From contig NZ_MU078737.1 in the NCBI RefSeq assembly GCF_014078545.1, forward strand, positions 1 through 64,000: a stretch of DNA of 64,000 nt, given 5' to 3'. Position numbers and translations under genes: made by a program. Of this stretch, positions 47,103 through 56,910 are shown piece by piece. Numbering within the stretch: position 1 is the first letter of the stretch; each line of letters starts with the position of its first letter. The notes under the pieces are model-generated. The model was not told where the DNA came from, did not search any database, and saw only the letters and a program-made list of their open reading frames with translations. The DNA comes from Nitrosopumilus sp. b1. Its GTDB lineage: Archaea > Thermoproteota > Nitrososphaeria > Nitrososphaerales > Nitrosopumilaceae.

Positions 47103-48995
47103 TTAAATTAACTTTTTAATTTTTTCTTGCAAGATTTGATTTATTTTCTCTCCTGGAGCTTTTCCTCTTAGCGATTTCATAGCTACTCCCATTAGCGGTG
47201 CAACTGATCTTTGACCTTGCTTTTTCACCAAACTTAAATTTTCTTGAACGATTTTTTCTAATGTTTTTTCCAATTCTTCATCTGATAAATTGGTTATAGA
47301 TGATTTTTCAATTGCCTCTTCTACTGATTTTACTTTTCCTGACATAATCTCTGAAAATATTATTTCTAATGACTCCTTGGAAATTTTTTGAGCATCTAAC
47401 AACTCAAACGATTTCATTATTTGATATTCATCCAACTCAATAACAGAAAATTCTTGTCTTTGAAGATTTGTTATGGTGGAACATAATGTAGAAGCAACAA
47501 AGTTTGGTAATATATTAAATCTAGACAAGATCTTTTCAAATAATGATAGATAGTCTGAGTCAAAAATTTGTTCTGCTAATTGTTGATTCAAATTATATTT
47601 TTCTTGTAGCTCTTTTAATGATTCGTCCCATGTTTTTGGGATATTCTTCTTTGCAAATTCAATTTCGTCTTTATTTATTATGATTGGCGGTATATCTGTC
47701 TCAGGATACATTCTTGATGCTCCTGGTTTTGGTCTAAGATACACAGTTTCTCCTGTTTGAGTAGCTAGTCTTGTTTCAGAAGGAACTCCATCTTTTGCAC
47801 TTTCGATGCGTTGAATAATCGATTCTATGGCAAATCTAATTTTTGCATTATCTGCCGCAATCATTAAGAAAGCATCTTTTTCATTAGCACCAATTATTTT
47901 TCTAATTTCTTTAACTTCACTCAACTCTATTCCATAATTGGGAAGCTCATCTGAATGAAATACTCCTCCAATTCCAAAGAACCTAACTAATTGGCCTAAT
48001 TCTTTTCCAAGTCTAATACCATCATAAGGTGAAAAACTAAACATTCCTGAAAAATTTTTTATTTTCACTACTTTGATAATCGCATTCGTTTTTAATGCAT
48101 TTTTTATTATCTTTGAGTTTGATTTTTTCATAAATTCTGTTATATCATAGATATCATCCTGAGATATTTTTTCTAAATTTTTTTCATGTAGTTTTTTTGC
48201 AATAATTTGTAATCCATGTTGTCTTTTTTCTTCATATTCAACAACCTTTTCTAATTGATCTAATTGTTGTACTCCTTTAACTTCGACAATTCCACCGCCT
48301 GTTATAGAGACATTTACATCCTGTCTGATTGAACCTAATCCTCTAGTGACTTTTTTTGTTGTTCGTAGTAATCTTCCTAAAGTTAACGCAATTTTTTTCA
48401 TCTCTTTGGAGTCAGCACTAACTGGCTCTAATGCAATTTCAATTAGTGGAACTCCAAGTCTGTCCAAACTATATTCTCTAGTATTATCTTTATCTGCTAG
48501 AAGCTTAGCTGCATCTTCTTCAAGACAGATTGATTGAACACCTATTTGCTTCCCATCTACATCCAAATTCCCTCCCTGAGAAACCAACATTGTTCGTTGG
48601 AACCCCGAAGTATTGGAACCATCTAACACCATTTTTCTCATGGGATAAATCTCGCTGAAGATATTGGATTTTAAAGCTGAGGCTATGATTAGCACAATTT
48701 CTTTTGCATCATTATCTAAATCATGAGGTGGCTCTTCATCTTTTTCTACCAGGCAACTACTTTTTTCATTTGCACAATAAACAATAGTTTTTGATTTTAT
48801 ATTTTCAAATAGTGCGGCAGGATCATATTCACCCATTTCACTTTTTGATGCTCGTAGTTTTCGGGAAAATTTTGAATCATATTCATCTAGTTCTAAGGGA
48901 GGACAGTCACAGAATAGCTTTTTGTTGGTAGCCAATTGCTGATGTATTTCCAATCCCACTTTGAGTCCAATACTTTTCGAATCTAATTCCGCCAT
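47103..48995 (-). CDS. gatE: Glutamyl-tRNA(Gln) amidotransferase subunit E
   Basis: 630 residues, the archaeal GatE length. The amidotransferase core has GLKVGLEIHQQL, FCDCPP, GSNTSGFQRTMLVSQGG, EEDAAK, RLGVPLIEIALEPV and the C-terminal YqeY-like helical region. It recognises Glu-tRNA(Gln) and activates the Glu for amidation with ammonia from GatD. gatD lies 31 bp upstream. A tRNA-Gln is 6.6 kb away. Confidence 0.97.
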   Translation of the reverse strand: MAELDSKSIGLKVGLEIHQQLATNKKLFCDCPPLELDEYDSKFSRKLRASKSEMGEYDPAALFENIKSKTIVYCANEKSSCLVEKDEEPPHDLDNDAKEIVLIIASALKSNIFSEIYPMRKMVLDGSNTSGFQRTMLVSQGGNLDVDGKQIGVQSICLEEDAAKLLADKDNTREYSLDRLGVPLIEIALEPVSADSKEMKKIALTLGRLLRTTKKVTRGLGSIRQDVNVSITGGGIVEVKGVQQLDQLEKVVEYEEKRQHGLQIIAKKLHEKNLEKISQDDIYDITEFMKKSNSKIIKNALKTNAIIKVVKIKNFSGMFSFSPYDGIRLGKELGQLVRFFGIGGVFHSDELPNYGIELSEVKEIRKIIGANEKDAFLMIAADNAKIRFAIESIIQRIESAKDGVPSETRLATQTGETVYLRPKPGASRMYPETDIPPIIINKDEIEFAKKNIPKTWDESLKELQEKYNLNQQLAEQIFDSDYLSLFEKILSRFNILPNFVASTLCSTITNLQRQEFSVIELDEYQIMKSFELLDAQKISKESLEIIFSEIMSGKVKSVEEAIEKSSITNLSDEELEKTLEKIVQENLSLVKKQGQRSVAPLMGVAMKSLRGKAPGEKINQILQEKIKKLI

Positions 48996-49026
48996 TTTCT
49001 TGATGACTCTTAAACCTCTTTAATAC

Positions 49027-50316
49027 TTAATTAGAATATTCAGAGGAAATTTCTTGTAGCATAACTTCTTTAATTTTTGATACATCTTCAGTATTTCCTA
49101 ATGCCCACATAGCTTTTACAAGTGCTACTTCGGGAATTAAATTTCCTAATGGAATAATTCCCATACCCATCAAATCTCGGCCACTTTCGTACACTGTCAT
49201 TCTAACTTTACCATCAATGCATTGTGATGTCATCCCCAAAAATAATCCTGATTGATTTGCGCTTTTGACAACTTCATACATGTTCTTCCCAATATGTCCT
49301 AGACCGGTTCCTTCAAAAATTATCGCCTTATGACCCAAATCAATCAAATTTTCTACAATTCTAGGATCAAATCCTGGATAATATTTCAATAAAGCAACTC
49401 GTGAATCTACATTGATTCTAGGAATATATTTTTCTGTCTGAAAGAATTTCTTTGTAATGTTTTTTTGAATTGAATTCTCAACAATAAGAAATCCTGGATT
49501 CCCACCAACTGTTTGAAATGCACCACGTTTACTAGTGTGATTTTTCCTTACTCTTGTTCCTAGATGACAAGCAATTGTTTTGTCGCTTTCATCATTGTGC
49601 ATAATGACATAAACTCCTTTTTCATCAGATTCTTTCAAAAATTTTACTGCAGCGATTAAATTCAATGCAGCATCAGATGAAGGTCTGTCTGATGAACGCT
49701 GTGAGCCTACTAAAGCTATAGGAATAGGATATCCTGATAACGCAAAGCTAAGAAATGCAGATGTGTAATGCATGGTATCTGTTCCATGTGCCACAATAAT
49801 CCCTTTGTAATCTGAATTAGAATACTCATCTAGTTTTTGAGCAATTCTCTTCCAATCTTTTGGTTGTAAATTTTCTGAATACTCTGATAAGATTAATTCT
49901 GTATCAATATTTGCCATTTCTGCTAACTCTGGGATTGATGAATTGAGTTCTTCTGGACTTAGGGCAGGTGTTACGGCTCCTGTTCTATAATCTATTTTGC
50001 TAGCAATAGTGCCACCGGTTGAAATTAAAAGGATTTTTTCTAAATTCGGCTTTTTTTCTATCTGTCTTTTTTGCTCAGTTTTAATTTCTAGAGATTCTAA
50101 TTTCTCGATTTTTTCAATCTTATCAATTTCAAGACCAATGTTGTAACCGCTTTTTAATTTCAGTGTGATGTGATTTGAATCTGATTTTTCATATCTGGGC
50201 ATTATGATGCCTTCATAAACAATATCTGAAAAAATTTTCACCTTGTTGCCTATCTTGATATTGTTTTTCTGTAAAAATTCTAGAGATCTACCTTGGTAGC
50301 CTCTGTATTCGGACAT
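49027..50316 (-). CDS. gatD: Glutamyl-tRNA(Gln) amidotransferase subunit D
   Basis: 429 residues. After an N-terminal beta-barrel region, an asparaginase-like domain starts ILLISTGGTIASKIDYRTGAV (catalytic Thr). It continues GIIVAHGTDTMHYTSAFLSFAL (Thr-Asp pair) and ALVGSQRSSDRPSSDAALN. It hydrolyses glutamine and passes ammonia to GatE. A TTTTAATAAA at about 50335-50344, 25 bp before the ATG, is a likely TATA box. Confidence 0.97.
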   Translation of the reverse strand: MSEYRGYQGRSLEFLQKNNIKIGNKVKIFSDIVYEGIIMPRYEKSDSNHITLKLKSGYNIGLEIDKIEKIEKLESLEIKTEQKRQIEKKPNLEKILLISTGGTIASKIDYRTGAVTPALSPEELNSSIPELAEMANIDTELILSEYSENLQPKDWKRIAQKLDEYSNSDYKGIIVAHGTDTMHYTSAFLSFALSGYPIPIALVGSQRSSDRPSSDAALNLIAAVKFLKESDEKGVYVIMHNDESDKTIACHLGTRVRKNHTSKRGAFQTVGGNPGFLIVENSIQKNITKKFFQTEKYIPRINVDSRVALLKYYPGFDPRIVENLIDLGHKAIIFEGTGLGHIGKNMYEVVKSANQSGLFLGMTSQCIDGKVRMTVYESGRDLMGMGIIPLGNLIPEVALVKAMWALGNTEDVSKIKEVMLQEISSEYSN

Positions 50317-50348
50317 TTGTCTGAGTTAAAGTAACTATTTTATTAAAA

Positions 50349-52535
50349 CTACCTATAATATGAGGCAACAACTTTTTGACCAATCTTTAGGTCTTTTTGT
50401 TCTCTTACTTTCTTGACTGCTTCTTCGAAATGTCTCATGGTAACTCTGGCCTCGTCTGAACTCTTTTCTACCTGAATTGCATCTGGATGACTATCCAAGT
50501 ATTCATGAATTACTAATGATACTGCAGTATTTGCAATTGATGCTACATCTGCTCCACTCATTCCATCAGTTAATTCAGAAATCTTATCTAAATCAACATG
50601 TTCCGGATCACTAACTTCGGTAACTGCTGGAATTTTTGCAGTATTTATTTCAAGAATTCTCTTTCTACTCTCTTTATCTGGAAGTGGAATTTGAATGATT
50701 TTGTCAAATCTTCCTGGTCGTAATAATGCTGGGTCAATCATGTCTGCACGATTTGTTGCTGCTAATACTACAACTCCATGCATATTTTCCATACCATCTA
50801 ATTCTGTCAGTAATTGACTAACTACTCTCTCAGTAACTGCGGTTTCGCCTCCTGCACCCCTTATCGGAGCAATGGAGTCTATTTCATCAAAGAATATTAC
50901 ACATGGAGAAGCTTGACGTGCTCTTCTGAAAATTTCTCTAATACCTCTTTCTGATTCGCCAACCCATTTTGATAATAATTCAGGTCCTCTTACTGAGACA
51001 AAGTTGGCTTCACTTTGAGTTGCAACTGCTTTTGCAAGTAAAGTCTTTCCAGTTCCACTTGGACCGTGTAATAGAATTCCTCTGGGCATCCTATGACCAA
51101 GTTTATCATATAATGATGGATATTTCATTGGCCATTCAACTGCTTCTTGTAATTCTCTTTTTACTTCTTCTAATCCTCCTACTTCTTCCCATTTTACATC
51201 TGGATTTTCAATAAACACCTCCCTCATACCAGAAGGTGTAACTTCAATCAAGGCTTTTTGGAAATCCTCTGAATTAACAATTAATTTATCCAAAGTTTCG
51301 GGGGGAATTTTTTCATCTTCAAGGTTTAGCTCAGGTAATAATCTTCTGAGACATTTCATCGCTGCTTCTTTACAGAGATATTCCAAATCTGCTCCGACAT
51401 ACCCATGACTAACTGCTGCAACCTTGTCAGCATCAACGTCATCGGATAATGGCATGTTCCTTGTATGAATTGCAAGAATGTCTTTTCGTCCTTTCTTATC
51501 TGGAACTTTGATTTCTATTTCTCTATCAAATCTACCCGGTCTTCTTAATGCTGGATCAATTGCATTGGGTCTATTAGTAGCGGAGATGACAATAACTTTT
51601 CCTCTAGCTTCTAAACCATCCATTAATGATAACATCTGTGAAACAACTCGTCGCTCAACTTCTCCTGTAACTTCTTCTCGTTTTGGTGCTATAGAATCAA
51701 TCTCATCTACAAAAATTATTGATGGAGCTTTTTCTCTTGCTTCTTTGAAAATTTCTCTTAGTCTAGCTTCACTCTCTCCATAGAACTTACTCATGATTTC
51801 TGGACCTGAGATACTTATGAAATGTGCATTACTTTCATTTGCAACTGCTTTTGCAAGTAAAGTCTTTCCAGTTCCTGGTGGACCATAAAGTAATACGCCT
51901 TTTGGAGCTTCGATACCAAGTTTTTCAAAAATTTCTGGATGTCGTAATGGTAACTCGATCATTTCCCTAACTTTCTTTATTTCATCTGTTAATCCACCAA
52001 TGTCTTCATATGTTACCTGAGGTACACCACGAAGAGTCTCTCCTTTTTCTGCAATATGGAAAACTGTTTTTTGTGTAACTAAAACTGCATCTGCAGCAGG
52101 TGTAACACCAATAACCTGAAAGGTTAACCTTCCACCAAAATACGGAACCATTACATTATCTCCTTTGATTAATGGAACACTTTCTAATGCATCTGCAAGA
52201 TATCTTTCATCAATAGGGGGTATAGCTTCAAGGGGAGCCACTACGACTTTTTCTGCTGCTACCGCTTTGATTTTTCTAACAGTAATGGTATCTCCAATGG
52301 CAATGCCAGAATTATTTCGACCTAATCCGTCAATTCTGATTATTCCTTTTCCTTCATCAGATGGATATAATGGAAGACATTTTGCTACAGTTCTTCTTTT
52401 TCCTTTGATCTCAATTACATCTCCAGTAGAGGCATTTAGTGTATCCATTGAATCATAATCAATTCTGGCTACTCCTCTTCCAACGTCTCTAGTATATGCC
52501 TCTAAAACTTTTAACGAAAGAGAATTCTGGCTCAT
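50349..52535 (-). CDS. Cdc48/VAT AAA+ unfoldase
   Basis: 728 residues. A double-psi N-domain ([23 protein letters not shown]) is followed by two AAA modules: D1 with Walker A GPPGTGKT and Walker [17 protein letters not shown], and D2 with GPSGTGKT and [15 protein letters not shown]. The pore-loop and arginine-finger contexts ([25 protein letters not shown]) are intact. The last residues, ASYYR, fit the HbYX motif that docks ATPases on the 20S proteasome. It unfolds substrates for degradation. Confidence 0.97.
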   Translation of the reverse strand: MSQNSLSLKVLEAYTRDVGRGVARIDYDSMDTLNASTGDVIEIKGKRRTVAKCLPLYPSDEGKGIIRIDGLGRNNSGIAIGDTITVRKIKAVAAEKVVVAPLEAIPPIDERYLADALESVPLIKGDNVMVPYFGGRLTFQVIGVTPAADAVLVTQKTVFHIAEKGETLRGVPQVTYEDIGGLTDEIKKVREMIELPLRHPEIFEKLGIEAPKGVLLYGPPGTGKTLLAKAVANESNAHFISISGPEIMSKFYGESEARLREIFKEAREKAPSIIFVDEIDSIAPKREEVTGEVERRVVSQMLSLMDGLEARGKVIVISATNRPNAIDPALRRPGRFDREIEIKVPDKKGRKDILAIHTRNMPLSDDVDADKVAAVSHGYVGADLEYLCKEAAMKCLRRLLPELNLEDEKIPPETLDKLIVNSEDFQKALIEVTPSGMREVFIENPDVKWEEVGGLEEVKRELQEAVEWPMKYPSLYDKLGHRMPRGILLHGPSGTGKTLLAKAVATQSEANFVSVRGPELLSKWVGESERGIREIFRRARQASPCVIFFDEIDSIAPIRGAGGETAVTERVVSQLLTELDGMENMHGVVVLAATNRADMIDPALLRPGRFDKIIQIPLPDKESRKRILEINTAKIPAVTEVSDPEHVDLDKISELTDGMSGADVASIANTAVSLVIHEYLDSHPDAIQVEKSSDEARVTMRHFEEAVKKVREQKDLKIGQKVVASYYR

Positions 52536-52554
52536 AGGAAAACTCTCTCTGCCT

Positions 52555-52566
52555 ATTTTTTATATC
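52555..52566 (-). promoter_or_regulatory. TATA box of the Cdc48 gene
   Basis: On the minus strand GATATAAAAAAT is centred about 25 bp upstream of the ATG at 52535, which fits a leaderless transcript. A separate TTAAAAT at about 52610-52616 probably serves the divergent L2 gene, whose TTG is 29 bp downstream. Confidence 0.6.
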
Positions 52567-52641
52567 TTTGGCGTTTTATTCTTGACAATTACCACCAACA
52601 ATCACAAACTTAAAATCCGTAGTGAAAAGTAGTCGATCTAC

Positions 52642-53373
52642 TTGGGAAAACGACCATTAGTTAGAAGACGTGGCCGCGGAGGCATGCAGTTTAGGGCTAC
52701 AGTAACTGGTAAAGTAGCTCGCTCAAAATATCCAAGTTTTACATTATCTGAGCAACATGAGGGAAAAGTCATTGATCTCGTACATGAGCGAGGAAGAGAT
52801 GCCCCTTTAGCAAAAATTCGATTTGAAGACGGATCTGTCTCTTTTGTACCTGCGGTTCTTGGTACAAAAGTAGGTGATACTCTAGAATTTGGTTTAAAAT
52901 CAAAAATTCAAGACGGTAATGTCATTAGTATTCAAAACATTCCTGATGGAACCATTGTATGTAATTTAGAAAAACAATTTGGTGATGGTGGAAGTATTGT
53001 CAAATCAGCTGGAACTAACGCAACAATTTTCTCACATAATGAGGAAGGAGTTACTGTAAAACTCCCATCTGGAAAATTTGCAACATTTAACCCGAAAAAT
53101 AGAGCCATGATTGGAACTCTATCTGGTGGAGGTACAGGCGAACGACCATTTATGAGCGCAGGTAGAAAATGGAGAAATTTCAGATCTAGAGGAAGAAAAT
53201 ATCCTATTGTCAGGGGTGTTGCTCAAGCAGCATATGTTCATCCTCACGGTGGTGGAAGACATCAACATGTTGGACAAAGCTCTACTGTATCTCGTGATGC
53301 CCCACCAGGAGCCAAAGTTGGTAGCATTGCTGCTAGAAAAACTGGGCGAGCAAGAATTAAGGAACGAAAGTAA
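52642..53373 (+). CDS. rpl2: 50S ribosomal protein L2
   Basis: 243 residues, TTG start. The start is GKRPLVRRRGRGGMQFRATVTGKVA, with C-terminal WRNFRSRGRKYPIVRGVAQAAYVHPHGGGRHQHVG, in which the HPHGGG...H active-centre histidine region of uL2 is visible. Not in a ribosomal operon here: its neighbours are Cdc48 (divergent) and acylphosphatase (downstream). Confidence 0.97.
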   Translation: MGKRPLVRRRGRGGMQFRATVTGKVARSKYPSFTLSEQHEGKVIDLVHERGRDAPLAKIRFEDGSVSFVPAVLGTKVGDTLEFGLKSKIQDGNVISIQNIPDGTIVCNLEKQFGDGGSIVKSAGTNATIFSHNEEGVTVKLPSGKFATFNPKNRAMIGTLSGGGTGERPFMSAGRKWRNFRSRGRKYPIVRGVAQAAYVHPHGGGRHQHVGQSSTVSRDAPPGAKVGSIAARKTGRARIKERK

Positions 53374-53420
53374 CTTAAAATTCCTAAAATTGATTAATAG
53401 CTCTTTTTCCACAATTTTGC

Positions 53421-53699
53421 ATGTCTAAACAACGTGTTCGTATCTTTGTAACTGGTAAAGTACAAGGAGTATTTTTTAGACAAGCACTAAAAGTAATGTC
53501 TAAAAAAAATAATGTATTTGGTTGGGTTCGAAATCTAAAGGATGGACGGGTTGAGGCAGTACTAGAAGGAGAAGATGTTGACGTTAGTCATGTAGTTGAA
53601 TGGTGTCATGCTGGACCTGCAAACGCAAGAGTTGAAGACATAGATATAAAAAATGAAAAATTCTCTGGTGAATTCAAAAAATTTGAAGTTTTGTATTAA
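53421..53699 (+). CDS. acyP: Acylphosphatase
   Basis: 92 residues. The start RVRIFVTGKVQGVFFRQALKVMSKKNNVFGWVRNLKDGRVEAVLEG contains the phosphate loop GKVQGVFFRQ with catalytic Arg and the later Asn (VRNLKDG). The enzyme hydrolyses acyl phosphates such as carbamoyl or 1,3-bisphosphoglycerate. It lies 47 bp after L2. Confidence 0.96.
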   Translation: MSKQRVRIFVTGKVQGVFFRQALKVMSKKNNVFGWVRNLKDGRVEAVLEGEDVDVSHVVEWCHAGPANARVEDIDIKNEKFSGEFKKFEVLY

Positions 53700-54034
53700 T
53701 GAATTGATTTATACGCATTTTGAATAGTTTTTTTTATATTTGCAATATTACTCTCTAATGAAATCTCATTAACAATAACAGGTTCTTTTCGATTCTTTTG
53801 AATTTTAATGATGATATGATCTTTTTGTGGTTCCATATCTACAAACCACCTAAAAGTAAATGACTTGCAAAAAACAACTCTATGCATTCTTACATCTTCA
53901 ATGGTTTTTTCACCAAGTGATAAGCAGAACTCTCTTAGAGTATCAAATAATGGTATTACATTCGTTGGAATCTGTTTTTTAAAATCATCATATGTTCTCT
54001 TATTTCCTGAGGGAATTAATCCATCCATACACAA
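53696..54034 (-). CDS. DUF5655-like small protein, 112 aa
   Basis: 112 residues with the core FDTLREFCLSLGEKTIEDVRMHRVVFCKSFTFRWFVDMEPQKDHIIIKIQKNRKEP, which resembles DUF5655 (predicted transport-associated) proteins. There are alternative ATGs three codons apart; either is possible. Its end overlaps the acylphosphatase stop by 4 bp. Function unknown. Confidence 0.55.
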   Translation of the reverse strand: MCMDGLIPSGNKRTYDDFKKQIPTNVIPLFDTLREFCLSLGEKTIEDVRMHRVVFCKSFTFRWFVDMEPQKDHIIIKIQKNRKEPVIVNEISLESNIANIKKTIQNAYKSIH

Positions 54035-54055
54035 AATTAATTTTGAGTATTATAA

Positions 54056-54371
54056 GGTAGTAGTTCTGTTGGTTCCAGTCTAGACGGATAGCCCCATTTC
54101 AAGGCATACAAGATCCGCCACGTTGACGAGGAAGCGTGGATGCTCCAACTTAGGATTGCTCCCTCCCGGACCTCATCCCTTTCGCTGGTTCGCTCTTGGA
54201 AGTTATCCCTTCGGATATTTCCAGAACTGCAACCACCCGCCTCGGCGTGATTTCATTTCCGCACACCAAGCGGGAATTACCTATCTAGAGATTTACCCAA
54301 CAGTTACTGATCTCTGCGTATAGCCGGTTTCAGAAAAGGGCACGGCTGGCACCCTGATCCTACCTACTACC
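54056..54371 (-). ncRNA. Signal recognition particle (7S) RNA
   Basis: On the minus strand the helix 8 signature AGGTCCGGGAGGGAGCAATC (+ strand 54153-54174) matches the universal SRP54-binding motif. The 5' end (GGTAGTAG, 54371-54364) pairs exactly with the 3' end (CTACTACC, 54063-54056), forming helix 1. The ACCGGCTATACGCAG segment fits the helix 3-4 region. A length of about 316 nt suits archaeal SRP RNA. It guides nascent membrane and secreted proteins to the translocon. Confidence 0.92.
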
Positions 54372-54390
54372 AATATTTTATAGAATTGAA

Positions 54391-54400
54391 TGTTATATTT
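54391..54400 (-). promoter_or_regulatory. TATA box of SRP RNA
   Basis: On the minus strand AAATATAACA is centred about 25 nt upstream of 54371, the first base of helix 1. That spacing independently supports the RNA 5' end. A second TATAAAAT nearer the RNA (54375-54382) is too close to 54371. Confidence 0.6.
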
Positions 54401-54403
54401 GCA

Positions 54404-55327
54404 TTAGGTTTGATTATCTTTCAATCTAAATACCATTTGACATACAGAACAAACTTTTCCAGTACACTCTTGCCCGCATTTTGAGCAAATTGTTTTCTCT
54501 TTATAGTTTGCATCTTTCACTGTTTGAGAAATTTTTAGAATTGAATTAAATAAATTATTTTTTATTCCACTCCGTTGTCCTTCTAAGGAATTTAGAAATT
54601 CTCTTATTTCTGTTCTAATTCCTTCATTCATATGTGGACATGGTTCTGATTGGAAAGGCAAATCATTGGTAAATGCATAAAATACAATCTCAGATTCGTA
54701 TATCTCACAAAATGGTTTGATTTTTCTTAATGTATTATTTGATGTATCTGGATCCATCCAACCTATTTTGTTAGTATCGCCTGAGATCATATTGATAAGA
54801 AATGTTTGTAATGTGTCATCCAAATTATGCCCTGTTGCAATTACATCTGCATTGTTCTGTTTTGTAGCATAATCAAGTGCTCTCCTACGTAGTATGCCAC
54901 AAATTGAACATGATGATATTTTCTCATTATCTCTTTGTAATAAAGCATCATCCAGTGTTAAGTCAAAAAGATTTTCATACGAATAAACTACATGATCAAC
55001 TTCAAGTTTTTTACAGAATTTTTCAACAATTTCTAAAGCTTCGTTTCTATACCCTGGAATTCCCTCATCAATCGTGACCGCTCTAATTCTAAAGTTATGT
55101 GTTTTTGACATTTGATTCAAAATGTGTAATAATGCCAGGGAATCTTTTCCTCCTGATACACCTACGCATACTAATTCATTATTTTTTATCATTTTATATT
55201 TAGAAATGGTTTTTGCAGTTTTACGTAAAATAGCGTTTGAAAAACAATCCGAACAAAAATTTTCTCCAGAATATTTTCTTGAATAAACTGCTTTATTGTC
55301 ACATCTATCGCATTTCATGATTTTCAA
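54404..55327 (-). CDS. ncsA: tRNA 2-thiolation PP-loop ATPase (NcsA/TtuA family)
   Basis: 307 residues. The N-terminal zinc finger is KCDRCDNKAVYSRKYSGENFCSDCF. The PP-loop is VGVSGGKDSLALLHI. Catalytic cysteines appear in SSCSICGILRRRALD and the EPCPHM region, and a C-terminal zinc finger reads ICSKCGQECTGKVCSVCQ. This is the layout of the archaeal/eukaryotic Ncs6-like enzyme that thiolates U34 or U54 of tRNA. Which position cannot be told. Confidence 0.88.
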   Translation of the reverse strand: MKIMKCDRCDNKAVYSRKYSGENFCSDCFSNAILRKTAKTISKYKMIKNNELVCVGVSGGKDSLALLHILNQMSKTHNFRIRAVTIDEGIPGYRNEALEIVEKFCKKLEVDHVVYSYENLFDLTLDDALLQRDNEKISSCSICGILRRRALDYATKQNNADVIATGHNLDDTLQTFLINMISGDTNKIGWMDPDTSNNTLRKIKPFCEIYESEIVFYAFTNDLPFQSEPCPHMNEGIRTEIREFLNSLEGQRSGIKNNLFNSILKISQTVKDANYKEKTICSKCGQECTGKVCSVCQMVFRLKDNQT

Positions 55328-55352
55328 GAATTTTTTTGTACTTTATGTTTTT

Positions 55353-56555
55353 TTATATTGTAAACCAACCTGATTTGAAATATGACAAGCCAATGTTTAG
55401 TCCAAATAGAATAAATGTAAATCCATAGATTGACCACATCATGATGTTCACTGATTTATCAGAAATTTTTTTATCAATAATACTGTGAATGAATTTACCT
55501 CCATCTAAAATTGGTAGAGGCAGCATATTGATAATACCAATAAAAAATGAGATCATCCAAAGCCATAGTAGAAACATGGAAAGTTGGGGATTATTCCATT
55601 CAATAAAATTGTAGACTGGTTTATACGCAAAAGAATTATCTCTCATTATTCCGATTAATCCTCTTTCAGGATCTTCAGGTGATGGCATTATTTCTACTGG
55701 AATCTGTAATTCATTTCCATCCCTTAGAACACTTACAGAAACTGTTTCACCTGACTTTAATTCAATATTCTGAAAATCTATCGGTGTCAAAATTCTCTGG
55801 TCATTTATGGCAGTTATGATGTCATTGGGTTGTATTCCTGCCTTTTCTGCTCCAAGTCCATCGATTAAAGATAGTACCATAACTCCTTCAGGAGCATCAT
55901 AAAATGCACCAAGAATTGGTTCTGGAAGTACAATTGCAAAGAGAGGATTCGTTAGTAAAATGGCTCCTAAAACAAGTGCAAAAATAACATTAGAAGTAGC
56001 ACCTGCTCCAATTACTCGTAGTTTTGAAATCTTTTTTGCTTTATCAAATTCTTCTTCGTCTGGTTCTACAAATCCAGCAAACATTGCAATGAATATTGCA
56101 AAGCCACCTGTTTTGATCTTAATCTTTTCAAGCGTAGCTACAATTCCATGAGCTCCTTCATGAATTACAAGAACTATTGGAATTGATAACAAAAAGTAAG
56201 TAATAGAAGCTGAAGAAGTTAATGTAATTCCTGGAATTAAAACCGTAACTTCAGCAAATTCTGTTGGAGCAACAAAAAATTTTGAAATATTTGATAATAA
56301 AAACCAGAATGCAAAGCCCATCATGATAAAACCTGAAATGACACTCACATCTGCAAACACACGAATACCTCTCCTAGTTCGTGAGAGCATTTTTGTAAGT
56401 ACTGATTGGACACCTTTGTTCTTATACACTAGGCTGTAAGCCTTTATCTCAAACCCATGATTTTCGAGTTTTAGTCCTTTTGCTATGAGTACAATTACTA
56501 CCCAAGCCAAAAGAACGTAAATAATTGAATTTTCCGTTATAAAATCAAGTTCCAA
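55353..56555 (-). CDS. Site-2 protease family intramembrane metalloprotease (M50)
   Basis: 400 residues, TTG start, with about six hydrophobic segments. The zinc motif HEGAHG (HExxH) lies in IPIVLVIHEGAHGIVATLE, and the third ligand Asp is in LPLPILDGGKFIHS (the NPDG-like motif). A PDZ domain (about 230-300; GLGAEKAGIQPNDIITAINDQRI) sits between the two, as in S2P/RseP proteins that cut regulators within the membrane. Substrate unknown. Confidence 0.93.
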   Translation of the reverse strand: MELDFITENSIIYVLLAWVVIVLIAKGLKLENHGFEIKAYSLVYKNKGVQSVLTKMLSRTRRGIRVFADVSVISGFIMMGFAFWFLLSNISKFFVAPTEFAEVTVLIPGITLTSSASITYFLLSIPIVLVIHEGAHGIVATLEKIKIKTGGFAIFIAMFAGFVEPDEEEFDKAKKISKLRVIGAGATSNVIFALVLGAILLTNPLFAIVLPEPILGAFYDAPEGVMVLSLIDGLGAEKAGIQPNDIITAINDQRILTPIDFQNIELKSGETVSVSVLRDGNELQIPVEIMPSPEDPERGLIGIMRDNSFAYKPVYNFIEWNNPQLSMFLLWLWMISFFIGIINMLPLPILDGGKFIHSIIDKKISDKSVNIMMWSIYGFTFILFGLNIGLSYFKSGWFTI

Positions 56556-56598
56556 ATTAATTGGTACTTTTTTTAATTACGTACATTTATCGGTTACT

Positions 56599-56910
56599 GT
56601 GAATCCAGTCATAATAATTTCAACCTATCCCAATAAAAGAATAATCACCAAAATCGCAAATCAATTGGTAAAAGAAAAAATTACAGCATGTGTAAACATT
56701 TCTAAAATTTCATCGATTTATTCTTGGAATAATAAAATAGAAAATTCTTCTGAATACCTTGCATTATTCAAAACCACACAAAAAAATAAGAAAAAACTCA
56801 AAGAAAAAATCCAAAAAACACACCCATATGATGTACCTGAAATAGCTGAGATTAATTTGAGTTCAATTAACAAATCATATCTAAAATGGGTAGTAGGTTC
56901 TACCCTTTAG
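56599..56910 (+). CDS. cutA: CutA-family protein
   Basis: 103 residues, GTG start. Trimeric CutA1 motifs are IISTYPNKRIITKIANQLVKEKITACVNISKISSIYSWNNKIENSSEY and HPYDVPEIAEINLSSINKSYLKWV. Related proteins were linked to divalent cation tolerance in bacteria, with no clear archaeal role. Its 3' end overlaps pelota tail to tail by 11 bp. Confidence 0.94.
   Translation: MNPVIIISTYPNKRIITKIANQLVKEKITACVNISKISSIYSWNNKIENSSEYLALFKTTQKNKKKLKEKIQKTHPYDVPEIAEINLSSINKSYLKWVVGSTL

Noticed and set aside
54123-54323. A 66-residue plus-strand ORF inside the SRP RNA
   Set aside because: The sequence is explained by the conserved RNA on the minus strand; the peptide has no family features.
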